From: an uncultured Clostridia bacterium | GTDB lineage: Bacteria; Bacillota; Clostridia; Christensenellales; CAAEEZ01 | Direction of reading: 5' to 3' | Length of the DNA stretch: 64,000 bases | Assembly: GCA_934365195.1 (NCBI GenBank) | Contig: CAKRNA010000002.1 | Coordinates: 241,923 to 305,922 of the forward strand | Shown: one piece after another, positions 1-7,899 of the stretch | How positions within the stretch are numbered: position 1 is the first letter of the stretch | Layout of the letters: each line of letters opens with the position of its first letter | Notes under the pieces: model-generated | Databases searched by the model: none | What the model was told of the DNA's origin: nothing | The model's input: only the letters and a program-made list of their open reading frames with translations | Program-made: the position numbers and the translations under genes

Positions 1-33
1 TTCAATTAGAGCGTCTTTAATTTCGTCTGCCAT
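1..33 (-). CDS. Start of an unidentified gene (5' end only)
   Basis: Only the first eleven codons lie in the window, reading MADEIKDALIE. The ATG at 31-33 follows a strong ribosome binding site (AAAGGAGG, six bases upstream). It is the gene after ruvX in the same direction, about 65 bases away. In many Firmicutes a small DUF1292 protein sits there, but eleven residues are too few to identify the product. Confidence 0.55.
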   Translation of the reverse strand, partial: MADEIKDALIE

Positions 34-99
34 AATTACCTCCTTTACCGCATTATTCATAATTAGTATATCACAAACAAAAATTTTTGTCACTACTTA

Positions 100-510
100 T
101 TAAGAAAATCTATCTAAATAAGACTGCAAAATGATGGTAGACGCCACTTTGTCCACCACTTTTTTTCTTTTTTCTCGCCTTACGCCACCCGATATCAGCA
201 CCTTTTCAGCCTGCACGGTGGTTAGCCTCTCGTCCTGAAACACGAATTTAGCGTCAATATACTCGGCAAGAATACCGGCGTACTCCTTCGTTTTTTCCAC
301 ACGGTCGCCTGCCGTTCCGTCCATATTAAGCGGTAAGCCAACTACAAAAGTGTCGGCGTTCATCTCTTTTTGCAAGTTTTGAAAGTGCAAAACGTCTTCT
401 TCTATGCTTTTTCTTACGTACGTTTCGTAAGGATTAGCCAAAATGTTCAGCATATCGCTTACCGCAACACCTATTCTCACGTCGCCTACGTCTAGTCCTA
501 TTTTTCTCAT
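100..510 (-). CDS. ruvX: RuvX/YqgF-type Holliday junction resolvase-like nuclease
   Basis: Predicted RNase H-fold nuclease of the YqgF/RuvX family, implicated in pre-16S rRNA 5'-end processing and in Holliday junction resolution. The 136-residue protein has the usual family length. It opens with the GLDVGDVRIGVAVSD motif, whose first Asp is a catalytic metal ligand. It also has the VVGLPLNMDGT segment (residues ~57-67) and the FQDERLTTVQAE segment with acidic ligands (~91-102). The ATG overlaps the end of rarA by four bases, so the two are translationally coupled in one operon. Identification rests on several conserved motifs. Confidence 0.93.
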   Translation of the reverse strand: MRKIGLDVGDVRIGVAVSDMLNILANPYETYVRKSIEEDVLHFQNLQKEMNADTFVVGLPLNMDGTAGDRVEKTKEYAGILAEYIDAKFVFQDERLTTVQAEKVLISGGVRREKRKKVVDKVASTIILQSYLDRFS

Positions 511-1805
511 TTTATTTTTCCTAATTCTTTTTGTCTTTCAATCACTTTTTTCTCATCGCCGTAAGGAAGCGGATTATAGAACTTCACGTCCTTTAATTCG
601 TCGGGAAGATACTGTTGCTCCACGTAGCCGCCAAAATCGTGCGGATATTTGTAGCCCGATATTTGCTCCACTTTATAATTTGCGTCCTTTAAATAAGTAG
701 GCACGTTTTCGCTTTTAATCTTACTTACAGCCTCTTCCACCGAATACTTTGCCAGCACCACGCTGTTTGACTTAGCGCTCTCGCACACGTAAATTATTGC
801 GTGATACATAGGTATTTTTGCCTCCGGCATACCTATTTTCTCATAGGCGGTAAGCGCAGAAGTCGCAACTACAAGTGCGTTGGAATTAGCAAGCCCCACG
901 TCCTCGCTTGAATGAACTATCAGCCTGCGAAGAATTATAAGCGGATCGCACCCTGCTTGAATTAGCCTTTCAGCCCAGTATAACGCTGCGTTAGAATCGC
1001 TGCCACGCAAACTTTTGCAAAATGCGGACAAAATGTCGTAGTAGTCGTCTTGGTCGATGGATAGCGCACGCTTTTGTATGGATTGCTCCGCTATTTTTAG
1101 GTCTATATTCACGTTGCCTTGGCTATCGGGATTTGTGGTAAGGAAGGCAAGTTCAAGTGCGTTTAAGCCCGTCCTCATATCGCCGTTAGCGACGGTTGAA
1201 ATATGGTCTAGCGCCTCATCAGTAACCGTAACCGAGTAACTTCCCAGCCCGTTGACTTTGTCGTTTAGCGCCCTTATTAGCCCCGTTTTAATATTCTCTT
1301 TACTAAGTTTTTTAAACTCGAAAATTCGACACCTACTCACTATTGCAGGAGTCATATTCACAAACGGATTTTCGGTTGTAGAGCCTATAAACACAATGTA
1401 GCCTTGCTCGATGCCTGCAAGCACGGAGTCGGATTGCGCCTTATTCCACCTGTGACACTCGTCAAGAAGCAAGTAGGTTTTCACGCCGTACATATTCAGC
1501 CTTTGCTTAGCCTCTTCGATAATACGTTTAGCGTCACTTACGCCGCTTGAAACTGCGTTCAGTTGCTCAAAATGGCTCTTAGTCGAGTTGGCTATAATGT
1601 TAGCAAGCGTGGTTTTACCCGTCCCAGCAGGCCCGTAAAAAATGCAACTACCCAGCCTATCCGCCTTAATCGCACGCCTTAGCAAGCAATCCTCACCCAC
1701 TAAATGTTCTTGACCGATAAAGTCGTCCAGCGTTTTAGCACGCATTCTTTCAGCAAGTGGCGAAAGCCTATTGTCCTTATTTTCGGCAAAATCAAATAAA
1801 TCCAT
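507..1805 (-). CDS. rarA: Replication-associated recombination ATPase RarA (MgsA)
   Basis: AAA+ ATPase related to clamp loaders and RuvB that acts at stalled replication forks. The 432 residues match the family length. Residues 10-35 hold the LAERMRAKTLDDFIGQ start typical of RarA. Walker A is GPAGTGKTT (~58-66), the DEAH-like Walker B is LLLDECHRW (~112-120), and sensor 1 lies in FIGSTTENPF. The C-terminal half contains the conserved YPHDFGGYVEQQYLP segment. The ATG follows an AGAGGTAATT ribosome binding site, and ruvX overlaps its 3' end. Cytoplasmic, no membrane segment. Confidence 0.95.
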   Translation of the reverse strand: MDLFDFAENKDNRLSPLAERMRAKTLDDFIGQEHLVGEDCLLRRAIKADRLGSCIFYGPAGTGKTTLANIIANSTKSHFEQLNAVSSGVSDAKRIIEEAKQRLNMYGVKTYLLLDECHRWNKAQSDSVLAGIEQGYIVFIGSTTENPFVNMTPAIVSRCRIFEFKKLSKENIKTGLIRALNDKVNGLGSYSVTVTDEALDHISTVANGDMRTGLNALELAFLTTNPDSQGNVNIDLKIAEQSIQKRALSIDQDDYYDILSAFCKSLRGSDSNAALYWAERLIQAGCDPLIILRRLIVHSSEDVGLANSNALVVATSALTAYEKIGMPEAKIPMYHAIIYVCESAKSNSVVLAKYSVEEAVSKIKSENVPTYLKDANYKVEQISGYKYPHDFGGYVEQQYLPDELKDVKFYNPLPYGDEKKVIERQKELGKIK

Positions 1806-1903
1806 AATTACCTCTACAAAATACTATCATAAAACTTTGTAAAAGTAAATAACTTACGAGTACTAACCGTTAAACAAACTTGCAAGTTATCCGCACTAAG
1901 CCA

Positions 1904-2845
1904 CTAGCACGAAGAGGAAACGATTTCCACGGATTTTGCTTTTAACAATACTTTGGTCGGTTTTTTATAGCGTTTACCGTTGATAAAGTAATTGTCGTAC
2001 CCTCTTTTTGCGATTATATTGATATTTTTGCCGCATAAAGATAGGTTCATCACCGCTTTTCTCATTACGCAAGGCAAATTCGGGCTTGCATAAATTAGTC
2101 CGTTTTCTAAGTTTAACCCCATAATTTTGTCGGTAAGTAGCGCAATTTTCGAAGTGCAAATTAAAGAACTGTTTATCGAGGCGAAAATCCTGTCTTTATT
2201 TGACGAGTCGTACAAATAATATAAGCACTCAAAATACTTTGTTTCCTTAACGCATTTACTAAAAAAACCCGTTTTTTCAAGGTGTTTTTCAAACTTTTCC
2301 TTGTAGTCAAGCGGCAAAATCGCCTTATGCTTTGCAAAAAGTAACACAAGCGAAAAATCATCGGTTTTTTCCAGTTTTTCATAAAGCACGTCCACCCTAA
2401 CAAAACGGATAAACTTTAAAAACCGCTTTTTAATCTCGCTCAAAATATCCTTATACTCAGCGTTCGTTTGGTCAATTTCCCAAAGAAAATCCAGCATTAA
2501 GTCAATATCTTTTATTTTTGCGCTAACGTTAAATTCTTTCGCCTTTTCGCTTAAAAATTTTATCTCGCTTTTACATACTAGCCCGTGGTACTTGTGCGCT
2601 ATTAGGTACAAGTTTATAAGCGACACCGCACTTGTAAAATCCTTAGGGCAAATATTCACTTTAAAAAGTATGCTACTATCGAATTTTACTATATATTTCA
2701 GCGTAAAATATAAGTCTTTTTCGTAAAACGACTTAAAAACCGCCTGAGTTAAGTATTCCGTTTCGCTAAAACTACTAAACAAATTCAGCCTACAAGACGT
2801 GCTTATTTCAAAGTTAAACCTTGTAAACCCGTTAAAATCAGCCAA
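1904..2845 (-). CDS. Unknown protein; probable -1 frame continuation of the gene at 2899-3942
   Basis: Not recognised as a known family. The only start available in this open frame is a TTG at 2845 with no ribosome binding site. The frame stays open upstream to 2927, past the stop of the preceding ORF, so this is more likely the second part of one gene than an independent one. The 313 residues are mostly helical and rich in Lys, Phe and Asp, with no signal peptide. The C-terminus has a pattern (GLIYASPNLP, later NYFINGKRY) that loosely recalls the C-terminal beta-sandwich of GH94-type phosphorylases. That resemblance is weak. Confidence 0.55.
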   Translation of the reverse strand: MADFNGFTRFNFEISTSCRLNLFSSFSETEYLTQAVFKSFYEKDLYFTLKYIVKFDSSILFKVNICPKDFTSAVSLINLYLIAHKYHGLVCKSEIKFLSEKAKEFNVSAKIKDIDLMLDFLWEIDQTNAEYKDILSEIKKRFLKFIRFVRVDVLYEKLEKTDDFSLVLLFAKHKAILPLDYKEKFEKHLEKTGFFSKCVKETKYFECLYYLYDSSNKDRIFASINSSLICTSKIALLTDKIMGLNLENGLIYASPNLPCVMRKAVMNLSLCGKNINIIAKRGYDNYFINGKRYKKPTKVLLKAKSVEIVSSSC

Positions 2846-2887
2846 ATAAAAGTTAGGTTTTTCTTGGCAACACGGGAAAAAATCACC

Positions 2888-2920
2888 GGAATTTTCTTCT
2901 AATTCCCCACCACTTTTTTT
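2888..2920 (-). promoter_or_regulatory. Candidate -1 ribosomal frameshift site (slippery A7 plus stem-loop)
   Basis: Read on the minus strand, the first frame runs CGA AAA AAA GTG through seven A residues (2920-2914), a classic A AAA AAA G slippery heptamer. Seven bases further on, GGAATT (2906-2901) can pair with AATTCC (2893-2888) across a 7-base loop. A -1 slip moves from the 347-codon frame into the downstream frame that encodes the 1904-2845 product, giving a protein of about 679 residues. A second run of nine A residues lies just upstream (2931-2923). An indel or sequencing error in either run would look the same. Confidence 0.45.
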
Positions 2921-3942
2921 CGTTTTTTTTTACAATTTAGCACCCTACTTACAAGGTCTACACGGTTAAATAATAGTTCAAAAGGCGATACTAGGTTCTT
3001 TCTACTTAAAGTTATGGTTAGTTTTGCCACCCTTTCTTCGTCCACGTTGTTTTTATTTGCAATTTCCTCAATTTTTGCAATTATTTCGCCTTGCAAATTA
3101 GGTTCATAACCCCTAAAATCGCCGTTTTTTGCTAAAATACCATAACAAATAGATAGTTTTATCGGCTCAAACGTCTTTAAATACTTAATCACTCTTACGA
3201 TTTTTAACGCTTTTTTAAGGTAAAAAATATTTAATTTTTCATATTCCCTCATAGCGTTTTCGTAACTTTCGAAATACGTCTTAATTTTACTTTCAAAATC
3301 TTCAAAATTATCGGTATGTTTGCCGAAAAAATAGACAAAAACCTTAGAAAAACAGTACTTATCCTTGCCGTTTTTCGCCTTGTTTTTCATATTATTTAAG
3401 TGCAAAATATACCTTGCCATTTTCCCGTATTCTATCACAAGTTGGTAGTTAAATGCGCCCTTAAAATTTTCTAATTCACTTTTAGTAAGCCTAATATTAT
3501 TTTCTTTAAAAATTTTTTTTATTTTTTGGCTAGTAAGGTTGTAATTAGTAATTTCTAAAACGCTTCTTGCAACGATTACTACTCTACAAAAACCATTTAC
3601 GTATAATAAATTTGCAAAATTTTTGCGTTTTACACTAGCATTTTCTTTTATCGCACCATATATTTTTACGTACGCCTTTTCTATGTTTTCCAGCGTTTCG
3701 CCCTTTTTTATTTTTCGTCTTACAAGCCTATTTACCACAAAAATTTGAAAATAGTAATACAATAAATCAGGCAATTCGCCGCTAGTTTTTTCCTTACCTT
3801 CCAGCGCTTTTTTTAGGTATTTTTCGTCGCCTAAATATCCTATACATACCTCTTTTTTTGAAGAAAAAGACAGTTTCTTGTTTAGGTAAAACAAAATCAT
3901 CGTAAAAACGGACAAAATAGCGCTAAAAATCAATAATTCCAT
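2899..3942 (-). CDS. Unknown membrane-anchored protein, possibly the first part of a frameshifted gene
   Basis: Function unknown. The 347 residues start with one hydrophobic helix (residues ~3-20), followed by a basic, largely helical cytoplasmic-type region. The stretch around residues 120-180 (a CRVVIVARSVLEITNYNLT segment, then TKSELENF and LVIEYGKMAR) resembles the pattern of the N-terminal region of very large NdvB/cyclic-beta-glucan-synthase-like proteins, as judged by eye only. The end is the Lys-rich CKKKRKKVVGN, encoded by A9 and A7 runs. No ribosome binding site precedes the ATG; CATAAT lies six bases upstream, suggesting a leaderless transcript. It begins just downstream of rnpB. 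Confidence 0.6.
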   Translation of the reverse strand: MELLIFSAILSVFTMILFYLNKKLSFSSKKEVCIGYLGDEKYLKKALEGKEKTSGELPDLLYYYFQIFVVNRLVRRKIKKGETLENIEKAYVKIYGAIKENASVKRKNFANLLYVNGFCRVVIVARSVLEITNYNLTSQKIKKIFKENNIRLTKSELENFKGAFNYQLVIEYGKMARYILHLNNMKNKAKNGKDKYCFSKVFVYFFGKHTDNFEDFESKIKTYFESYENAMREYEKLNIFYLKKALKIVRVIKYLKTFEPIKLSICYGILAKNGDFRGYEPNLQGEIIAKIEEIANKNNVDEERVAKLTITLSRKNLVSPFELLFNRVDLVSRVLNCKKKRKKVVGN

Positions 3943-3948
3943 ACGCTA

Positions 3949-3954
3949 ATTATG
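3949..3954 (-). promoter_or_regulatory. Candidate -10 box for a leaderless transcript
   Basis: CATAAT sits exactly six bases before the ATG at 3942 with no Shine-Dalgarno sequence between. The best -35 candidate is TTGTAT 19 bases upstream, a weak match. Confidence 0.35.
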
Positions 3955-3976
3955 TATTAAAATTAAAAAATATATA

Positions 3977-4003
3977 CAAAAAAAGAGCGACTTTCGTCGC
4001 TCT
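3977..4003 (-). terminator. Intrinsic terminator of rnpB
   Basis: AGAGCGAC (3984-3991) and GTCGCTCT (3996-4003) form a perfect 8-bp stem with a four-base loop, followed on the minus strand by a run of T (plus-strand A run at 3978-3984). It directly follows the 3' end of the RNase P RNA. Confidence 0.9.
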
Positions 4004-4330
4004 AATGAGTTAGTCTGTAAGCCGAGTTCTGTTTTAGATAATCATCTATCTAGGATTGCCGTTACCGACAACCTCAAGCGATATAGGAGAACTAACGGGA
4101 GTTTAACGTTCTCACATCTTGCATCAGGTGGGGTTTACATTGCCTCTCTTGTCACCAAGAAAGCGGTGAGCCCTTACCTCGCCTTTCCATCCTTACACAC
4201 GAAAATTCGTATGCGGTTTATTTCTGTTGCACTTTCCTTAGAGTCGCCTCTACTGGACGTTATCCAGCACCATTTTCCCGTAGATGCCCGGACTTTCCTC
4301 AATATTTCACGCGATTATCCGGCTAACTCG
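4004..4330 (-). ncRNA. rnpB: RNase P RNA (catalytic subunit of tRNA 5'-end processing)
   Basis: On the minus strand the region has the hallmarks of bacterial RNase P RNA. The 5' part has GAGGAAAGTCCGGGC. Further in are GGAAAGTGCAACAGAAA and AAGGGCTCACC-type segments. The 3' end has ACAGAACTCGGCTTACAG. The P1 helix is formed by GAGTTAG at 4323-4329 pairing with CTAACTC at 4007-4013. Length about 325 bases. A vegetative promoter precedes it and an intrinsic terminator follows. It processes precursor tRNA with RnpA, which is not in this window. Confidence 0.96.
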
Positions 4331-4335
4331 GTTAT

Positions 4336-4364
4336 ATTATACAACTTTTTATTATATTTAGCAA
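4336..4364 (-). promoter_or_regulatory. Vegetative promoter of rnpB
   Basis: TTGCTA (4359-4364), a 17-base spacer and a perfect TATAAT (4336-4341). The predicted start falls at about 4329, exactly where helix P1 of the RNase P RNA begins. Confidence 0.85.
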
Positions 4365-4537
4365 CCATATAGAGCCGTAAAACATAAACACGTTTTTACT
4401 ACTTTTTTAATTCTCATATTTGTTTTATTAGCCATTCTCTTTTTAGCCCTCTTTTGTTTGCGGCACAAATAAACTATTATGTAATTTTGCTGTTTTTATA
4501 ATAATTTTGTAAAATATCACTATTATTTAAACTATTT

Positions 4538-5230
4538 TTACAAGTGGATATCTTGTTTTATCACCTCTTCTCTCACCTTTTCAAGCGCCTTTTTCTCTAT
4601 CCTAGACACGTACGAGCGTGATATTTTGTATGCTTTTGCCACCTCTTTTTGCGTCATACCTTTTTTGTCAAGCGGATACCTAAGCGACAATATTTCGTAC
4701 TCACGTTTACTAAGCGTTTTCTTCATAATCGCCACGATATTTTCCATAATAATTTTGTTTTCGGTGTCGATAATTACGCTTTCGTCACTTTGCAAAGTGT
4801 CTTCTAGGCTCATTTCGTTGCCCTCTTTATCCACTCCGACGGTAGAATTAAGCGACACGTTGCCCCTATGCTTTTTACTGGACCTAATCAGCATCAAAAT
4901 CTCGTTTTCTATGCACCTTGCTGCGTAGGTCCCTAGCCCTGTGCCCTTTTCAAGATTATAGGTATTCACCGCCTTTATTAGCCCTATCGAGCCAACGGAT
5001 ATAAGTTCGTCGTTATCCGGATAATTGCTATATTTTTTGGCAATATGAGCAACAAGCCTAAGATTATGCTTTATTAAAATATCCTTCGCTTCTTGGTCAC
5101 CGCAGGTAGCAAGCGCCACATAGTGCCGCTCTTTTTCATAAGACAACGGCTTTGGGAAGGAGTTTTTGCTATCGACGTACGACGAGCATATCATTAAATT
5201 TTTTAAAAGTAAAAAAAAACCTTCTATCAC
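4538..5230 (-). CDS. sigK: RNA polymerase sporulation sigma factor SigK (pro-sigma-K)
   Basis: Late mother-cell sigma factor. The 230-residue product has an N-terminal pro-sequence-like hydrophobic stretch (MIEGFFLLLKNLMI, then FPKPLSYEKE) as in pro-sigma-K, which the intramembrane protease SpoIVFB cleaves in the model organism. Sigma region 2 is at about 55-115 (NLRLVAHIAKKY, DELISVGSIGLIKAV, YAARCIENEILM). Region 4 is at about 175-225, with the helix-turn-helix ending SRSYVSRIEKKALEK. Start is GTG at 5230 with GGGGG four bases upstream. The gene is continuous, with no skin-like element. A sigma-E-like promoter precedes it. Confidence 0.93.
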   Translation of the reverse strand: MIEGFFLLLKNLMICSSYVDSKNSFPKPLSYEKERHYVALATCGDQEAKDILIKHNLRLVAHIAKKYSNYPDNDELISVGSIGLIKAVNTYNLEKGTGLGTYAARCIENEILMLIRSSKKHRGNVSLNSTVGVDKEGNEMSLEDTLQSDESVIIDTENKIIMENIVAIMKKTLSKREYEILSLRYPLDKKGMTQKEVAKAYKISRSYVSRIEKKALEKVREEVIKQDIHL

Positions 5231-5275
5231 GTTTCCCCCTTAAATCGTTATAATATATGATTTATCGGGCGATAT

Positions 5276-5302
5276 AGTGTATGTCCAGCGAAAAGTTTTA
5301 TT
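5276..5302 (-). promoter_or_regulatory. Predicted sigma-E-type promoter of sigK
   Basis: A perfect CATACACT (consensus CATACANT, 5276-5283) has an ATA-containing -35-like element (AATAAAA around 5298-5302) about 13-15 bases upstream. This agrees with the known dependence of sigK on sigma-E in model spore-formers. TTGTCGAA (5305-5312), a Spo0A-box-like octamer, lies next to it but may be chance. Confidence 0.5.
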
Positions 5303-5450
5303 TTTTGTCGAATTATACTGAAAAATAGGTAAAAGATAACCGTTTAAGGCTTAAAATTAGCCCCAAACGGCATTTGACAATCTTTTTGATAAGTTATATG
5401 TCCAAAACGAACAAACCCGTAAACCTAAAATTTGGGCTTTATATGGCCGA

Positions 5451-5951
5451 TTATTTTTTGTTTTTCTTGTCCAAAAGTTTTTCCACAATTTCAGGATTTT
5501 TCTCGCCAAGTAGTTCCTCGATTTCTTGAAGCAAGGTATTTATATCCTTAAAATGCTTGTGCACAGACGCAAACCTAACGTACGCAACGTCGTCGATATT
5601 TTTTAGCCCCTCCATTACCATATCGCCGATTTGCTTGCTGGTAATTTCTTGTTCTAGGCTGTTGTAAATTTGTTTTTCGATATCGCTTACAAGTTTCTCA
5701 ATCTCGTACATAGATACGGGACGTTTCTCGCAAGACTTAATAATTCCGTTTTTGATTTTGCTAGGATCGAACACTTGCCTGTTTCCGCCGTTTTTAACCA
5801 CCATAATAGGAGTATGCTCCACCGTTTCGTAGGTAGTAAACCTCTTACCACAGTTCACACATTCACGCCTTCTACGGATAGAAGTGCCGTCCTCGTTTAG
5901 CCTTGAATCAATTACTTTACTGTCCATGCAGCCACAATACATACATTTCAT
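5451..5951 (-). CDS. nrdR: Transcriptional repressor NrdR (ribonucleotide reductase regulator)
   Basis: Nucleotide-sensing repressor of ribonucleotide reductase genes. The 166 residues contain the N-terminal zinc ribbon (MKCMYCGC at the start, then CVNCGKRF at ~32-39). The ATP-cone domain follows, with VVKNGGNRQVFDPSKI (~52-67) and VAYVRFASVHKHF (~120-132). The C-terminus is a Lys-rich tail. It lies downstream of ymxH in the sigE-sigG-ymxH-nrdR order seen in many Clostridia, but has its own vegetative promoter. Confidence 0.95.
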   Translation of the reverse strand: MKCMYCGCMDSKVIDSRLNEDGTSIRRRRECVNCGKRFTTYETVEHTPIMVVKNGGNRQVFDPSKIKNGIIKSCEKRPVSMYEIEKLVSDIEKQIYNSLEQEITSKQIGDMVMEGLKNIDDVAYVRFASVHKHFKDINTLLQEIEELLGEKNPEIVEKLLDKKNKK

Positions 5952-5968
5952 AGTACACCTCGAATTAG

Positions 5969-5997
5969 ATTATACTATATTTTGTGGTATAAGTAAA
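5969..5997 (-). promoter_or_regulatory. Vegetative-type promoter of nrdR
   Basis: TTTACT (5992-5997), a 17-base spacer and TATAAT (5969-5974), ending 18 bases before the nrdR ATG. Confidence 0.6.
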
Positions 5998-6003
5998 TAA
6001 TTT

Positions 6004-6291
6004 TTAGTCTTTATTTTCTTCTTCGCCAAGTATCCCCACTCTTCCGTCCGTTAGTTCCACCAAAATCACGTCGTCACCGATTTTGCAAATATTATTCCAC
6101 GGGATAAACACGTTGTCTTGGCAATTCAAACTTTTTATTAGTTTTCGGTTTGGAGGCGCAACAAAACCCATTACGCAGCCCGAACAAGTAAAAACCAGAT
6201 CTACGATTCGCCCCAGTCTTTTACCGTCCACCACGTTCACGATTTCTTTGCTTTTCAGTTCCAAAAAACTTATATTCCTACTTTTTGGCAT
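6004..6291 (-). CDS. ymxH: YlmC/YmxH family PRC-barrel sporulation protein
   Basis: Small PRC-barrel protein of the YlmC/YmxH family, commonly found beside sigG in Clostridia; its exact role is not established. Starting at the ATG at 6291 gives 95 residues. This start is preferred over an ATG 36 bases upstream because AAGAGGGAAT sits directly before it. Characteristic segments are FLELKSKEIVNVVDGKRLG near the N-terminus, then VFTCSGCVMGFVAPPNRK, and a short acidic C-terminus. It lies 55 bases downstream of sigG and may be co-transcribed. Confidence 0.85.
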   Translation of the reverse strand: MPKSRNISFLELKSKEIVNVVDGKRLGRIVDLVFTCSGCVMGFVAPPNRKLIKSLNCQDNVFIPWNNICKIGDDVILVELTDGRVGILGEEENKD

Positions 6292-6346
6292 ATTCCCTCT
6301 TAGTAAGTTTATTAAACCCCAAGCCAAAATATGCTAAATACCTTAG

Positions 6347-7117
6347 TTACAACATTACCTCTCTAATTTTTGCAATCGCCATATTTTCCAGCCTAGACAC
6401 CTGCGCTTGCGATATATTTATAGAGTTTGCAATCTCTTTTTGCGTCATTCCCTTGTAGTACCTTAGGTCTATTATTTCCTTTTCCTTTTCGGGTAAGTCG
6501 TCAATACAAGTTTTTAAAGTGATATAATCGCCCCACCTTGCGTCGTTTTCACGGCTATCCGATAGTTGTTCCAGCATCAAAAGTTCGCCCTCTCCGTCAC
6601 TTGCTACGGGCGTGTAATAACTGATTACGTCACTAACAGCGTCAAGCGAACACGCAATTAAACTAAGCGGGATATCCAGTTCCTCTCCAACCTCAACTAA
6701 CGTCGGTTCAACGCCTGTAAGATAGCACATTTCGTCTTTCTTTTTCAGCACTTTGTAGGCAGTATCTCGCATACTTCTGGTAACTTTCACGCTGGTGCTA
6801 TCTCTTAAAAACCTCCTAATTTCGCCTATAATCATAGGGACTGCGTAGGTAGAGAACCTCACGCCAAGGTCGAAGTTGAAGTTATTTAACGCCTTTACCA
6901 TGCCAAGATACCCCACCTGAAACACGTCGTCGGGATCTTGATTTTTGATATTAAACCTTTTCATAACGCTAAGAACGAGTCTTGCGTTTGATATCAAAAA
7001 ATACTCCCTTGCCTCGCTGTCACCCGCCTTGATTTTGTCCATAAGTTCGACGGACTGCTTTGCGGTAAGTTTTACCAGCCTTGACGTATCTAGCCCCGAA
7101 ATATTAACTTTTTGCAT
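6347..7117 (-). CDS. sigG: RNA polymerase sporulation sigma factor SigG
   Basis: Late forespore sigma factor. The start at 7117 (256 residues) is chosen because AAGGAG sits eight bases upstream and the protein then begins MQKVNISGLDTSRL, like known SigG proteins. Region 2 contains NARLVLSVMKRF, then FQVGYLGMVKALNNF and FSTYAVPMIIGEIRRFLRDS, the diagnostic SigG/SigF signature. Region 4 ends with the helix-turn-helix TQKEIANSINISQAQVSRLE. It directly follows sigE, as in Bacillus and Clostridium, and has its own sigma-G-like promoter in the 62-base gap. Confidence 0.95.
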   Translation of the reverse strand: MQKVNISGLDTSRLVKLTAKQSVELMDKIKAGDSEAREYFLISNARLVLSVMKRFNIKNQDPDDVFQVGYLGMVKALNNFNFDLGVRFSTYAVPMIIGEIRRFLRDSTSVKVTRSMRDTAYKVLKKKDEMCYLTGVEPTLVEVGEELDIPLSLIACSLDAVSDVISYYTPVASDGEGELLMLEQLSDSRENDARWGDYITLKTCIDDLPEKEKEIIDLRYYKGMTQKEIANSINISQAQVSRLENMAIAKIREVML

Positions 7118-7149
7118 TTCTTTCTCCTTATGTAAATGCAAATTGCTAA

Positions 7150-7179
7150 TATTTTGTACAAAATTCTACAAATTATTCA
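7150..7179 (-). promoter_or_regulatory. Predicted sigma-G/sigma-F-type promoter of sigG
   Basis: TGAATA (7174-7179), a 17-base spacer and CAAAATA (7150-7156; five of seven matches to the sigma-G -10 consensus CATACTA). It lies between sigE and sigG, where the known autoregulated forespore promoter lies in model organisms. Confidence 0.45.
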
Positions 7180-7180
7180 C

Positions 7181-7891
7181 TTAGACCAGTTTTACTATCT
7201 CTTTTTTCAGTTTTTTCACCACTTTTTTCTCTAAGCGAGATATGTAGGACTGTGATATTCCCATCATATCGGCGATATCTTTTTGCGTCATCTCTTCCTT
7301 GCCAAACAGCCCAAACCTAAGCGATATAATATCCCTTTCCCTATCGGTCAAAGTTTTGAACGTTTCCAGCAAAATATCTTTTTCCGCCTCGCTTTCTATC
7401 TCCTCGTACACAACGTCCTCGTCCGTTCCGAGCACGTCGCAAAGAAGTAGTTGGTTCCCCTCGCCGTCCACGTTTAGAGGCTCGTCAATCGACACCTCGT
7501 TTTTCACCTTGACCATTTTCCTTAAAAACATCAAAATCTCGTTTTCTATGCACCTGCTAGCATAGGTTGCAAGTTTAATATTCCTAGAATTGTCAAAGGA
7601 ATTTACCGCCTTAATTAGCCCGATTGTGCCAACTGATATTAAATCCTCCACGTCCAGCCCCGTGTTTTCAAATTTTTTGGCAATATACACCACAAGCCTA
7701 AGGTTGTGTTCGATAAGGTCATCTCTGGCAAGGTCACTGCCCTGTTTGATTTCCAAAAGTTTTTTCTCCTCTTCCTCAGCCGAGTAAGGAGGCGGCAAAG
7801 CCCTTCCACCGCACAAAAAATCCACGTTATTGCTACCTTTTTCTATCCTAAAAAATCGTAATACTTTGATAACTAATTCTTGAATTTTCAT
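7181..7891 (-). CDS. sigE: RNA polymerase sporulation sigma factor SigE (pro-sigma-E)
   Basis: Early mother-cell sigma factor, made as an inactive precursor and processed by SpoIIGA. The ATG at 7891 follows AGAGGTGAAT and is preferred over the in-frame GTG two codons earlier. The pro-sequence is the amphipathic MKIQELVIKVLRFFRI, followed by the CGGRALPPPYS segment typical of pro-sigma-E. Region 2 (NLRLVVYIAKKF, LATYASRCIENEILMFLRK) and region 4 (TQKDIADMMGISQSYISRLEKK) are intact. It sits eight bases downstream of spoIIGA, so precursor and processing factor are co-expressed. Confidence 0.96.
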   Translation of the reverse strand: MKIQELVIKVLRFFRIEKGSNNVDFLCGGRALPPPYSAEEEEKKLLEIKQGSDLARDDLIEHNLRLVVYIAKKFENTGLDVEDLISVGTIGLIKAVNSFDNSRNIKLATYASRCIENEILMFLRKMVKVKNEVSIDEPLNVDGEGNQLLLCDVLGTDEDVVYEEIESEAEKDILLETFKTLTDRERDIISLRFGLFGKEEMTQKDIADMMGISQSYISRLEKKVVKKLKKEIVKLV

Positions 7892-7899
7892 ATTCACCT

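Noticed and set aside
2173..2403. 76-codon minus-strand ORF
   Set aside because: Lies in another frame inside the larger 1904-2845 frame, with no start signal.
4166..4372. 68-codon plus-strand ORF
   Set aside because: Antisense to the RNase P RNA and without a ribosome binding site; the RNA explains the conservation.
5969..5997. NrdR box over the nrdR promoter
   Set aside because: CACAAAATATAGTATA is only a partial match to the 16-bp consensus and there is no second box.
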